A DNA stretch of 64,000 nucleotides, taken from NCBI RefSeq assembly GCF_025165815.1, contig NZ_JAFFZE010000010.1, positions 1 to 64,000 of the forward strand, written 5' to 3'. Positions 44,462-52,598 of the stretch are shown one piece after another. The position numbers and the translations under genes are program-made. This DNA is from Actinophytocola gossypii (GTDB lineage Bacteria > Actinomycetota > Actinomycetes > Mycobacteriales > Pseudonocardiaceae). The notes beneath the pieces are model-generated. The model saw only the letters and a list, made by a program, of their open reading frames with translations, was not told where the DNA came from and did no database searches. The stretch's first letter is position 1, and every line of letters begins with the position of its first letter.

Positions 44462-45021
44462 GAGCCGCGGTGATCAGCGGCGTGGCGGTGGTCCTGCTGG
44501 TGCTCGCCGGGTGTGCGGACTCGGAGGCCGGGCAGGCGCGACCCGAGGCCCTGCCGACCCAGACCGGTCTGCCCGCCGACTACGAGGCTCCCACGATCGC
44601 CGATCCGTTGGAGCCAGGGCGGTTCGCCAACGATCCGTGTGCGCTGCTCAGCGAGGAGCGGCGCATCGAGCTCGGGCTGCCGGACGCCGAACGCAAGGAG
44701 CGGTTCGGCACGTTCGAGTGTCTGCTGCACCCGCCGGGTGACCGGATCACCACGGTGCAGGTGAAGCTCATGCTCGACCGCGGCCTGGCGGACCTCGTCG
44801 AGATGTGTCGTGGCGAGTACGCGCCGGAGTCGTGCGAGAGTTGGGGGCCGACCGAGGTGGAGCGGTACCCCGCGATCCTGGACACCGGCGGGCTGTGTCG
44901 GCTCATGACGGGCGTCGCGGAGCGGATGGTGGTGTTGGTGGTGACGTTGGAGGAGCCCGGCTGCCGGAAGGCGACCGAGATCTCCGAGACGGCCGTGGCA
45001 ACGCTTCGGGAGTCGGCGTGA
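44458..45021 (+). CDS. DUF3558-like lipoprotein
   Basis: A 187-residue lipoprotein with lipobox LLVLAGC (Cys near residue 19). The exported domain begins FANDPCALLSEERRIELGL and has four further cysteines (FECLL, MCRGEYAPESC, GLCRL), consistent with disulphides; this is the pattern of actinobacterial DUF3558. These lipoproteins often sit beside EspC-like genes. It is coupled by ATGA upstream and GTGA downstream. Confidence 0.7.
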   Translation: MRAAVISGVAVVLLVLAGCADSEAGQARPEALPTQTGLPADYEAPTIADPLEPGRFANDPCALLSEERRIELGLPDAERKERFGTFECLLHPPGDRITTVQVKLMLDRGLADLVEMCRGEYAPESCESWGPTEVERYPAILDTGGLCRLMTGVAERMVVLVVTLEEPGCRKATEISETAVATLRESA

Positions 45022-45521
45022 CCAGAACGCGCAAGCCGCTGCGCCGGACGGCCTGGGGTATGACGATCGTCGGTGGAGCGCTGTCGGCGCTCATGCTGGG
45101 GGGCGGCGCGCTGGCGGTCTCCGGCGGGCAGCCGGCGGGGCCGGGACAGGAGGCGACCTGGCCGGCAGGCGAGACGGTTGAGCTGACAAGTCTCCAGGAA
45201 CTGGGGTACACGTCGACCACCTGCACGGTGACGCCGCGGGGCCGTCCCGCCGAGGACCCGTGGCCGCACGGGATCGACCGTCCGCTGACACCGGACTTCA
45301 CCGGGCCCGCCACCATCACCTGCGACGAGCCGGTCGTACTGCTGACCGGTACGCGTCTGGTGGTCTCCGACTTCACCCGGAGTCCGCTCGTCACCCTCCC
45401 GGTGTTCGTGACCCTGCTCGGGCTCGCGTGCTTCGTTCCTCGGTTCACCTACCTCTGGGCCAGCCTCTACACGAGTGGCTGGATGCGGAAGATGGTGAAG
45501 ATTCCGCCGCCGAAGATCTAG
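45018..45521 (+). CDS. two-helix membrane protein with extracellular loop
   Basis: A 167-residue protein. Helix one (TIVGGALSALMLGGGALAVSG) and helix two (LVTLPVFVTLLGLACFVPRF) enclose an extracytoplasmic loop of about 85 residues with two cysteines (TSTTCTVTPRG, ATITCDEP). No family recognised. GTG 45018 overlaps the lipoprotein stop. It forms the third gene of the EspC-like/lipoprotein unit. Its TAG is the same CTAG that ends the converging glycosyltransferase gene. Confidence 0.6.
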   Translation: MTRTRKPLRRTAWGMTIVGGALSALMLGGGALAVSGGQPAGPGQEATWPAGETVELTSLQELGYTSTTCTVTPRGRPAEDPWPHGIDRPLTPDFTGPATITCDEPVVLLTGTRLVVSDFTRSPLVTLPVFVTLLGLACFVPRFTYLWASLYTSGWMRKMVKIPPPKI

Positions 45522-46657
45522 GCGAGCAACGTCGCCAGGGCGGCGACGCCGGGGGCCGAGGTCAGCTGCGTTCCCACGGCCTCGCTCGCCGTGCGGTACC
45601 GGGGATCGGACAGGACTGTGCGTACCGCGCCGGCCACCGCGGCGGGGCGGGTGCCGCGCAGGGCGATACCGGCACCGGACCGCGCGACGGCGGCACCGAT
45701 GCCGGTGTGGGCCGGCACCACCAGCGGCGCGCCGTGCTCCAACGCGCGGTGCGCTCCGTCCCAGTCGGCGGCGGTGACCATGGCGCTCGTGCGAGGAAGG
45801 AGCTTGTCGTACGGGAGGACGGGCGCCGTTCGGACGTTCGGGGGTGGCGCGGGCGGCGCGGTTCCGGTGACCACGACGAGCATCCCGGAATCCGCCAGTC
45901 CCTCGACGGCGGCCGCGGCCAGCGCGCCGGGGGCGACGTGCACCACCGGGCAGCCACTGTCCACATCGGACCACCAGGTGGGCAGCGGGACGTTCGGGAC
46001 CGGCTCCCGGCCTACCGGGCCGACGTGCACCGCGCGCGTATCGTCGAGTGCCGGCACGGTGAACCGCACCACCGCGTCCGCGCGCGTTGGCCAGTCCAGT
46101 ACCTCGCACACCGGCGGGCGGCCGGTCGCCTCGAAGAAGACCCGCTCGGCTACGCGCTGTACGGCACGACGGGTGAGCGCCGCGCGGAGACGGTTGCGTG
46201 GGAGCAGGATCTCGCGACCGCCGACGCCCAGGCCGACGACGCCGAGGTTGACCAGCCGCGGCCGGTCCGGGCGGCTGAGCAGCGCGGCGGCCCCGGTGAA
46301 CAGGGTCTCCGCGAGGACCGCGTCCACCGGCTCGTCGGCGAGCGCGGCGTCGAGCGCGGCGAGTTGCGCGCCGGCGGGAGCGACGAAGATCGTGGCCAGG
46401 TCGTAGCGGAGACCGGCGGCACCGGTCAGCCCGACCCGGCCGGGGAACGACGCGTCGATGTCGGCGTCGTCGTAGTCGGCCTCCCTGGGCAGCGGAAGGA
46501 ACGTCGCGCCGGTGGCCTCGACGCGCTCGCGGTACCGCGCGCCGGTGAGGAACCGAACCCGGTCGCCCCGGCCGACCAGGTGCTCGGCGACCTCGAACAA
46601 CGGGGTGACGTGCCCGCGAACGGGCGCGCCGCACACGAGATAGGACAAGCCCGCCAT
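45518..46657 (-). CDS. GT1/MGT-like glycosyltransferase with degenerate donor site
   Basis: A 379-residue GT-B protein like macrolide or UGT-type glycosyltransferases: N-terminal PVRGHVTPLFEVAEHLVGRGDRVRFLTG, middle VNLGVVGLG and C-terminal ALEHGAPLVVPAHTGIGAAVARSGAGIALRG. The usual donor-binding HGG motif is replaced by TAADWDGAHRAL, so sugar-nucleotide binding may be altered or lost. No biosynthetic cluster surrounds it. Confidence 0.75.
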   Translation of the reverse strand: MAGLSYLVCGAPVRGHVTPLFEVAEHLVGRGDRVRFLTGARYRERVEATGATFLPLPREADYDDADIDASFPGRVGLTGAAGLRYDLATIFVAPAGAQLAALDAALADEPVDAVLAETLFTGAAALLSRPDRPRLVNLGVVGLGVGGREILLPRNRLRAALTRRAVQRVAERVFFEATGRPPVCEVLDWPTRADAVVRFTVPALDDTRAVHVGPVGREPVPNVPLPTWWSDVDSGCPVVHVAPGALAAAAVEGLADSGMLVVVTGTAPPAPPPNVRTAPVLPYDKLLPRTSAMVTAADWDGAHRALEHGAPLVVPAHTGIGAAVARSGAGIALRGTRPAAVAGAVRTVLSDPRYRTASEAVGTQLTSAPGVAALATLLA

Positions 46658-46726
46658 GTTCGCTCCGCTCGGATCGGTCCCGATGGAGGGTCGGCGCGCT
46701 CCACCGCGCCGTTACGGGCGAACGGG

Positions 46727-47893
46727 TCAGGACACGATCTCGACGACGGTGATGTCCGGTGGCGCGCCGACCCGCACCGGCGGGCCCCAGAACCCGGCGC
46801 CGCGGGTGATGTAGAGCTGCGTGTCGCCGTGCCGGGACAGGCCGGCGATCGAGCCCTCGAGTGCCTTGACCAGCAGGTTGAACGGCGCCAGCTGACCGCC
46901 GTGGGTGTGGCCGGACAGCTGCAGGTCCACGCCCTCGGCCGCCACCTCGTCGATCGGGGCCGGCTGGTGGGACAACAGCACGAACGCCCGCTCCCGGTCC
47001 CAGCCGTCGAGGGTCTTCGGCAGGTCCGGGCCGGGCTCGATGCCCTCGACCGTCGAGTTCGGGTCGATCAGCCCGCCCAGCTCGAACCGCCCGCCGTTGT
47101 GCTCGATCGTCGTGTGCTCGTTGAGCAGCGTGGTGATGCCGAGCGTGCGGACGTGGTCGACCCACTGCTCGTACTGGTAGTAGTACTCGTGGTTGCCGGT
47201 GACGAAGAAGCTGCCGTGGGTGCTGCGCAGGTCCCGCAGCGGCTCGGCGGCCTCGGCCAGGTGCTCGACCCGGCCGTCCACCAGGTCGCCCGCGACGGCC
47301 ACCAGGTCCGGCCTGGTCGAGTTGACCAGCTCCACCACCCGCTCGGTGAACGAGCGGCCGAGCAGCGCCCCCAGGTGCAGGTCGCTGATCAGCGCGATCC
47401 GGCAGCCGGAGGCCCTCGGGTCTAGCCGGGGCAACCGGATGCGCACGTTCTTGATCTCCGGGTCGCCGAGCGCGACCGGCATCCCGTAGCCGACCGCGCC
47501 GAGCGCCGTGACCCCGGCGACCGCCCCGACCGAACGGGCCACGAACGTCCGCCGCGAGATGCCCGGCCCGTTCGCGTCCGCCGGGCGCGGGTCCTTGCGC
47601 ACCCACCACCGCAGCGCGAACCGAGGGAGCTCCGCGACCAGCACGACGATGATGAAGTAGAAGAACAACCCGAACCAGATGTACCCCGGCCAGGAGTACA
47701 GGGCGGACCACTCGCGCGGCAGCCGCGTGGTCGCCAGCAGGGTGGCGACCATGAACGCGTCCCCGACGACGAGCAGCACCGCGACGGCGCGCCGGCGGGG
47801 GCCGGGCGCCATGCTCGGCCGCACCACCCGCCGCCAGACGAACCAGTGCAGCAGGGTGAGGACGACCGACAGGGGTACGTGATAGAAGGGCAT
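46727..47893 (-). CDS. membrane-anchored metallophosphoesterase
   Basis: A 388-residue protein with about four N-terminal helices (VPLSVVLTLLHWFVW, VLLVVGDAFMVATLL, WFGLFFYFIIVVLVAEL), a segment SRRTFVARSVGAVAGVTALGAVGYG, and then a calcineurin-like domain. Metal motifs are complete: SDLHLG, GDLVDG, GNHEYY, LSHQPA and SGHTHGGQ. The active site probably faces outward, acting on lipid-linked phosphates or nucleotides. ATG 47893 was chosen; a TTG at 47902 is in frame. Confidence 0.85.
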   Translation of the reverse strand: MPFYHVPLSVVLTLLHWFVWRRVVRPSMAPGPRRRAVAVLLVVGDAFMVATLLATTRLPREWSALYSWPGYIWFGLFFYFIIVVLVAELPRFALRWWVRKDPRPADANGPGISRRTFVARSVGAVAGVTALGAVGYGMPVALGDPEIKNVRIRLPRLDPRASGCRIALISDLHLGALLGRSFTERVVELVNSTRPDLVAVAGDLVDGRVEHLAEAAEPLRDLRSTHGSFFVTGNHEYYYQYEQWVDHVRTLGITTLLNEHTTIEHNGGRFELGGLIDPNSTVEGIEPGPDLPKTLDGWDRERAFVLLSHQPAPIDEVAAEGVDLQLSGHTHGGQLAPFNLLVKALEGSIAGLSRHGDTQLYITRGAGFWGPPVRVGAPPDITVVEIVS

Positions 47894-47999
47894 CGCAGGC
47901 AATCGTGCCCGACCGGGAGCGGGTCAACATCATCCCGTGGGCGACATCGCGCCTACTCCCGACGCCGACTCGAGCGACCCGCGAGCAGTGATCGACACC

Positions 48000-48092
48000 G
48001 GTTATCACGTGGTCGGCAGAATCACCCGGTGGTGCTCTTGCGAATCGATTCGGTCGGGTGAAATGGTGGGTTCACCTGGCCGAGTGATAACC
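48000..48092. repeat. nested inverted repeats between metallophosphoesterase and monooxygenase genes
   Basis: Three concentric symmetrical elements. The outer arms are GGTTATCAC (48000-48008) and GTGATAACC (48084-48092). The middle arms are TCACCCG (48022-48028) and CGGGTGA (48055-48061). At the centre is a perfect 12-bp palindrome CGAATCGATTCG (48041-48052). It lies in the 302-bp gap 47894-48195, upstream of the phosphoesterase and past the monooxygenase stop. It may be a cruciform, a structured RNA or an operator cluster. Confidence 0.65.
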
Positions 48093-48195
48093 AGGATCTC
48101 GCCCGGCAACCGGACGTGCACCTCCAGTGGCACGCCTGCCGCCTGCCGGGAGACGCGCCCGGAGTGTGTCCGTCCACGCTCCGGGCGCACTCGGT

Positions 48196-49440
48196 TCAGG
48201 CGCCGGCCGGGGTGGCGACGCTGCGCAGGTACTCGGCGGCCTTGTCCGGCGACATGAACCAGTGTTGGAAGTCCGTCGGGTCGGAGAAGCCGTTGGCGAA
48301 ACGCCGCGCCACCGCGGGAATCTGGCCGGCGGCGCCGATGATCTCCAGCACGTGCGGGGGCGGCGGCTGGAGCATGGCGTTGGTCCACTGGGTCACGTGC
48401 TGGGCGTACTCCCAGTACTTGGCGAACGTCGCCTCCATCCACGCGCGGTCGAACGGCCGCTCGCCGTGCGCGAGGATCGCCTCCAGGTACAGCGCGGCGC
48501 AGTGGCTCGCGTTGTTCGAGCCCTGGCCGGTGATCGGGTCGTTGGCCACGACGACGTCGGCCATGCCGAGCACCGTCGTGCCAGACGGCAGCTCGCCGAC
48601 CGGGCGCCGGACCACCGGCGTGTAGCCGCCGACCAGCGCGCCGCCCTGGTCGGTCAGTTCGGCGTTGCGCGAGCGTTCGTACTCCCACGGCACGTAGGTG
48701 CGCATCAGCTCGAGGATCCGGCGCAGGGTCTCGTCGGGTGACGGGCGGTCGGCGAACGCGTCCAACGGCCCGCCGGGGATGCCCTCGAAGAACAGGATGT
48801 CGCAGTTCCCGGAGGTCGTGTAGCCCGGGATCATGAACAGCTCGCCGACCCCCGGCACGATGTTGAAGCGCACCGCCTTGAAGTCCGGGTGCTCGGGGCG
48901 GTACTCGACGCCGTGGCAGTAGGCCAGCGACAGCGCGCGCTGCGGCGCGGTGTACGGGGACTTCTCCGGGTCGCGGTCGAACAGCTGCACCAGCTCGCCC
49001 TTGCCGGCCGCGATCACCGTCAGGTCGTACATGCCGGCGAGCTTGTCCAGGTCGGCGGTCGTCACGCCGTGGATCACCAGCTGGCCGCCGCGCTCCTCGA
49101 ACAGCTCCAGCCAGCCGGCCATCTTCACCCGCTGGTCGACCGACATCCCGTAGTTGTCCGTCTTCGCCACCCAGTCGAGCATCCTGGACCCGTCCGGCGC
49201 GGCGATGGAGACGCCGAGCCCCTCGAACGGGATCGTCTCCTCCTCCCACAGGTTCAGGCCGTGGTCGCGCTCGTGCTGCAGCGCGGGATGGAACATGCCC
49301 TGGGTCGACATGACCCGGCCGTCGCGGATCTCCTCGGGGGTCCTGGCCGACATGACCGTCACCTCGTACCCGTGCTCGAGCAGGGTCAGGCCGAGTTGCA
49401 GACCGGACTGGCCCGCACCGACGATCAGCACCTTTCGCAT
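48196..49440 (-). CDS. styrene/indole monooxygenase-like FAD enzyme (StyA-like)
   Basis: A 414-residue flavoprotein of the two-component styrene monooxygenase group. The FAD motif is VLIVGAGQSGLQLGLTLLEHG; family segments are MSTQGMFHPALQHERDHGLNLW, TVIAAGKGELVQLF and VVVANDPITGQGSNNASHCA. It would epoxidise or S-oxidise a small aromatic substrate, using reduced FAD from a separate reductase, which is not encoded here. It lies 54 nt after the conservon GTPase on the same strand, so it is probably part of that operon. Confidence 0.82.
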   Translation of the reverse strand: MRKVLIVGAGQSGLQLGLTLLEHGYEVTVMSARTPEEIRDGRVMSTQGMFHPALQHERDHGLNLWEEETIPFEGLGVSIAAPDGSRMLDWVAKTDNYGMSVDQRVKMAGWLELFEERGGQLVIHGVTTADLDKLAGMYDLTVIAAGKGELVQLFDRDPEKSPYTAPQRALSLAYCHGVEYRPEHPDFKAVRFNIVPGVGELFMIPGYTTSGNCDILFFEGIPGGPLDAFADRPSPDETLRRILELMRTYVPWEYERSRNAELTDQGGALVGGYTPVVRRPVGELPSGTTVLGMADVVVANDPITGQGSNNASHCAALYLEAILAHGERPFDRAWMEATFAKYWEYAQHVTQWTNAMLQPPPPHVLEIIGAAGQIPAVARRFANGFSDPTDFQHWFMSPDKAAEYLRSVATPAGA

Positions 49441-49494
49441 GGTCTGGTTTCCTCCGGGGAAGCGTGGGGACGGCGGGGAGGGAACGGGAATGCG

Positions 49495-50091
49495 CTAGCC
49501 CGGCGCGGAGACCTTGGCCAGCGACAGGGAGTGTGTCACGACCCCCTGCAGCACGTCGATGGCCGAGGCCCGGCTGCGTGCGTCGCACTCGATCAGCGGG
49601 ACGTCCTCGTTGAGCGCCAACGCTTCCCGGACCTCCGCGAGGTCGTGCTCCGGCTTCCCCTCGAACCGGTTGACCGCCACGATGAACGGCAGCACCGAGT
49701 CGTTCTCGAAGTAGTTCACCGCGGCGAACGACTGGTCGATCCGGTTCGTGTCGACCAGCACGACGGCGCCGAGCGCGCCGCGGGACAGGTCGTCCCACAG
49801 GAACCAGAACCTGGCCTGACCCGGCGTGCCGAACAGGTACAGCAACAGGTCCGGCTGCAGGGTGATCCGGCCGAAGTCCATGGCGACCGTGGTCTTCGAC
49901 TTGCCGCCGCCGGGCGGCAGGTCGTCCACGCCCTCGCTCGCCTCGGTCATCCACGCGTCGGTGTTCAGCGGTCGCACCTCGGAGACCGAGTTGACCAGGG
50001 TGGTCTTGCCCACCCCGAACCCACCGGCAACGACGATCTTCGCGGATATCGTCAGCAGACCCGGGTCAGACGGGGAGCTGCTTGAGTCCAT
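49495..50091 (-). CDS. conservon GTPase (CvnD-type)
   Basis: A 198-residue Ras-like GTPase: P-loop VVAGGFGVGKTTLVNSV, the FGRI switch segment, G3 LFGTPGQARFWFLWD, G4-like VAVNRFEG and G5-like ECDARS. In conservons it works with the roadblock and DUF742 proteins as a membrane-proximal signalling complex reminiscent of eukaryotic G-protein systems. The start ATG 50091 lies inside the DUF742 gene (26-nt overlap). Confidence 0.88.
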   Translation of the reverse strand: MDSSSSPSDPGLLTISAKIVVAGGFGVGKTTLVNSVSEVRPLNTDAWMTEASEGVDDLPPGGGKSKTTVAMDFGRITLQPDLLLYLFGTPGQARFWFLWDDLSRGALGAVVLVDTNRIDQSFAAVNYFENDSVLPFIVAVNRFEGKPEHDLAEVREALALNEDVPLIECDARSRASAIDVLQGVVTHSLSLAKVSAPG

Positions 50092-50476
50092 CGAGGATCC
50101 TCTCCAGCACTTGCGGATTGTTCTGGTAGGCGTACGCGGTCGGGTGGATGAAGACCGCGTTCTGGCCGGCCAGGTCACTGACCAGGACCCGGATGACCCC
50201 GAGTGGCAGATCGAGGTTCGCGGACAGCTCGGCGATCGACATGCGCTGGCAGGCCCGGGAGTAGAGCGCCCTGGACTCCGGCATCAGCGACTCGGCCAGG
50301 ACCGGGTCGAACTCCGGCACCGAGATCAGCGTCTCGACGAGCAGGTGGTGCCTGGTCCTGGTGCGGCCGCCGGTGAGCGCGTACGGGCGCACCCGCTTGC
50401 TCCGCATCTTGGTCTGGGCACCGTCGCTCTTGTCGTCATGGGACACCGTCATCACGTCCTTGGCGGAGTCGGTCAT
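50066..50476 (-). CDS. conservon DUF742 protein (CvnC-type)
   Basis: A 136-residue DUF742 protein with the family core RVRPYALTGGRTRTRHHLLVETLI and the winged-helix-like part IAELSANLDLPLGVIRVLVSDLA, ending NPQVLERILDGLKQLPV. It is third in the conservon, overlapping both neighbours. The role is presumably scaffold or DNA-linked partner of the GTPase. Confidence 0.88.
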   Translation of the reverse strand: MTDSAKDVMTVSHDDKSDGAQTKMRSKRVRPYALTGGRTRTRHHLLVETLISVPEFDPVLAESLMPESRALYSRACQRMSIAELSANLDLPLGVIRVLVSDLAGQNAVFIHPTAYAYQNNPQVLERILDGLKQLPV

Positions 50477-50913
50477 GCCTGCGGCCTGCGCGCGGTCAGC
50501 ACCCGGCGCAGGTCGGCGCGTAGCTCGGGAGTCAACGCGTGGCCCGCGTTGGTGACGAACTGCGTCATCTCGTAGGCCACGACCCGCATGTCGCACTCGG
50601 GCCCGGTGAGCACGGCCAGCCCCGCGCCGGTGCCGATCCCCATGAAGAGGAAGTACCCGCGGGTCAACCGGATGATGATCTGCTCGCAGTTTCCCTTGCC
50701 GTACAACGCCGCGCTGCTGCCGGCGAGGCTGAGCAGGCCGCTGGCGATGGCGGCGAGCTGCTCGGCGTCGTCGGGGCGCACCTCCTTGGACGCGGTCAGC
50801 GGGAACCCGTCCGATGAGGTGATCAGCGCGTGGCTGACGCCGTGCACCTTGTCGACGAAGTCGTTGAGCAGCCAGGTGATGTCGGCGGTCGGCTTGTGGT
50901 TCGCTGCGGTCAC
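50473..50913 (-). CDS. conservon roadblock/LC7 protein (CvnB-type)
   Basis: A 146-residue roadblock/LC7-fold protein: TADITWLLNDFVDKVHGVSHALITSSDGFPL, EQLAAIASGLLSLAG and YFLFMGIGTGAGLAVLTG. Roadblock proteins act as GTPase-activating or dimer-platform partners, as MglB does for MglA. The start GTG 50913 overlaps the kinase stop by 4 bp. Confidence 0.88.
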   Translation of the reverse strand: MTAANHKPTADITWLLNDFVDKVHGVSHALITSSDGFPLTASKEVRPDDAEQLAAIASGLLSLAGSSAALYGKGNCEQIIIRLTRGYFLFMGIGTGAGLAVLTGPECDMRVVAYEMTQFVTNAGHALTPELRADLRRVLTARRPQA

Positions 50914-52256
50914 GGCGTGGTTCCCCCGGGCGGCGTCTGCTGACCCGGCTCGTCCGGGTCCTTGGGCCACCGGGTGTCGTCCGGTGCCTGGTCGGGTTCG
51001 CCGGGCTGACCGGTCGCGCGTGCGGCGGCCTCGCCCTCGGCGAAGGCGTCGAGGTCGGCGAGCAGTTGCTCGTGCCCGGCGAGGTCCGGTTCGGACGGGG
51101 ACGTCGGGGGCACGGGTGGCGGCGGTGGCTTGCCGCCGTCGGCGCCGTCGCCGGGGTTCTTGATGCTGCGCGACACCCGGCGGGGCAGGCCGTTGGCGGT
51201 CGTGCCGCCCTCGGTCGGGTCCTGCGGGCGGGGCTTGGTGACGGTGCGGGTGCCGCGGCGCGGCAGGTCGCTGTCGGCGGCGTTCGACGAGGCGTTGGAC
51301 GAGGCGTTCTGCGCGCTGTGCCGGGGCCGCGACGACGGGCGGCGCGGAGGCGGTGGCACCGGATCGCGGGTCGCCTCGGTGGCGGCGGGCACGGCCACGG
51401 TCTGCGCGCCGGACCACGCGGTGTCCGGGAGGTCGCAGATCAGCCCGGCCGGCAGCAGGACGGTGGCGGTGGTGCCGTGCGGGGAACGCCGGTCGAGCCG
51501 CACGCGCATGTCGTGCCGGGCGGCGAGCCGGCGGACCACCGCGAGACCCATGTGCCGCACGGAGTCGTCGTCGAGGGTGGGCTCGTCGGACAGGCGGGCG
51601 TTCAGCTCCTCGACCCGCTCGGCCGGCATGCCGATGCCGTCGTCCTCGATGCGCAGCAGCACGCTGCCCGAGTCGGTGAGGTGCGCGCTGACCCGCACGG
51701 ACGTGTCCGGTGGCGACTGCTTGGCCGCGTTGTCCAGCAGCTCGGCGAGCAGCCGGCCGAGATCGTCGGCGGCGATGCCGACGACGCCGAGGGACAGCAC
51801 CCGGCCGATGGAGACGCGCGAGTACCCGTCGATCGAGGACATCGCGGCCCGGACCACGTCGACGATCGAGGCGGCGTCGGACGTCGCGTCGCTGGCGTCG
51901 CGGCCGGCGAGCACGCGCAGGTTCTCGGCGTTGCGGCGCAGCCGGGCGGCGAGGTGGTCGAGCTTGTACAGCTCGGCGAGCCGTTCGGGGTCGGCCTCGC
52001 CCTCCTCCATCCGCTCCAGCAGGGCGAGCAGCGAGTCGACGAGGTTCAGGTCGCGCAAGGCGATGCTGGCGCAGATGTCGACGACCGCACCCTCACGCTC
52101 CTGGTGGACCATCGCCTCCCGGGAGCCCTCGATCACCCGGGGCACCGGGGTGCGCGGCGGCTCCAGTAACTGGACGGCCGCGACGCGGGAGCGCTCGAGC
52201 AGATCACGGGAGCGTTGCAGCAGTTGTCTGGCTCGGGTGGACGATCGGTTGGTCAT
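50910..52256 (-). CDS. conservon histidine-kinase-like protein (CvnA-type), no sensor domain
   Basis: About 448 residues. It has no membrane helix or N-terminal sensor. After a coiled stretch comes a dimerisation helix (LYKLDHLAARLRRNAENLRVLAG) and an ATPase domain with N-box LLAELLDNAAKQSPP and D-box IEDDGIGMPAERV. The last 170 residues are low-complexity, Pro/Asp/Arg-rich. In Streptomyces, conservon kinases usually have an extracellular sensor, so this one must receive its input from another protein. ATG 52256 was chosen. Confidence 0.82.
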   Translation of the reverse strand: MTNRSSTRARQLLQRSRDLLERSRVAAVQLLEPPRTPVPRVIEGSREAMVHQEREGAVVDICASIALRDLNLVDSLLALLERMEEGEADPERLAELYKLDHLAARLRRNAENLRVLAGRDASDATSDAASIVDVVRAAMSSIDGYSRVSIGRVLSLGVVGIAADDLGRLLAELLDNAAKQSPPDTSVRVSAHLTDSGSVLLRIEDDGIGMPAERVEELNARLSDEPTLDDDSVRHMGLAVVRRLAARHDMRVRLDRRSPHGTTATVLLPAGLICDLPDTAWSGAQTVAVPAATEATRDPVPPPPRRPSSRPRHSAQNASSNASSNAADSDLPRRGTRTVTKPRPQDPTEGGTTANGLPRRVSRSIKNPGDGADGGKPPPPPVPPTSPSEPDLAGHEQLLADLDAFAEGEAAARATGQPGEPDQAPDDTRWPKDPDEPGQQTPPGGTTP

Positions 52257-52271
52257 TGTGTCCCAGCGGTT

Positions 52272-52301
52272 TCTCGGTGTCCCAAGTCTCGGTGTCCCAA
52301 G
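52272..52301. repeat. perfect 15-bp tandem repeat upstream of conservon
   Basis: TCTCGGTGTCCCAAG occurs twice without a gap (52272-52286, 52287-52301), 16-45 bases upstream of the kinase ATG, and a third partial copy (GTGTCCCAG) lies at 52258-52266. This could be an operator or a ribosome-region duplication. The rest of the gap 52302-52598 holds no gene; a short palindrome TGCAA-G-TTGCA sits at 52510-52520. Confidence 0.55.
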
Positions 52302-52598
52302 GGAATCTCGTGATGAGCGGGGTGCGGGGGCCGACTGCGGACGGCGACGCGGACATGTAACCAGACCCCCGGACGAGTGTCTACGTCCAGTCCAAGATCC
52401 TGTGCGCACAGTAATCAGGGCCGTTGTGTCCCTTGTGGTCGGCGCACTGGCACTGACAGGCGAGAACGCGCCCCCATGACACCAACGGGTGGTTACTCTA
52501 CGTGCTCATTGCAAGTTGCACCAATCCGACGTGTGCGCCCGGCCGGGCGTGCGGGTTGGGCCGGACGGCCGGTCCCCGGGCCCGGCCGGAGGGGTGCG

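Noticed and set aside
46727-47893. Tat signal in the metallophosphoesterase
   Set aside because: SRRTF followed by a hydrophobic stretch looks Tat-like but lies after several membrane helices, so it is more likely just another membrane segment.
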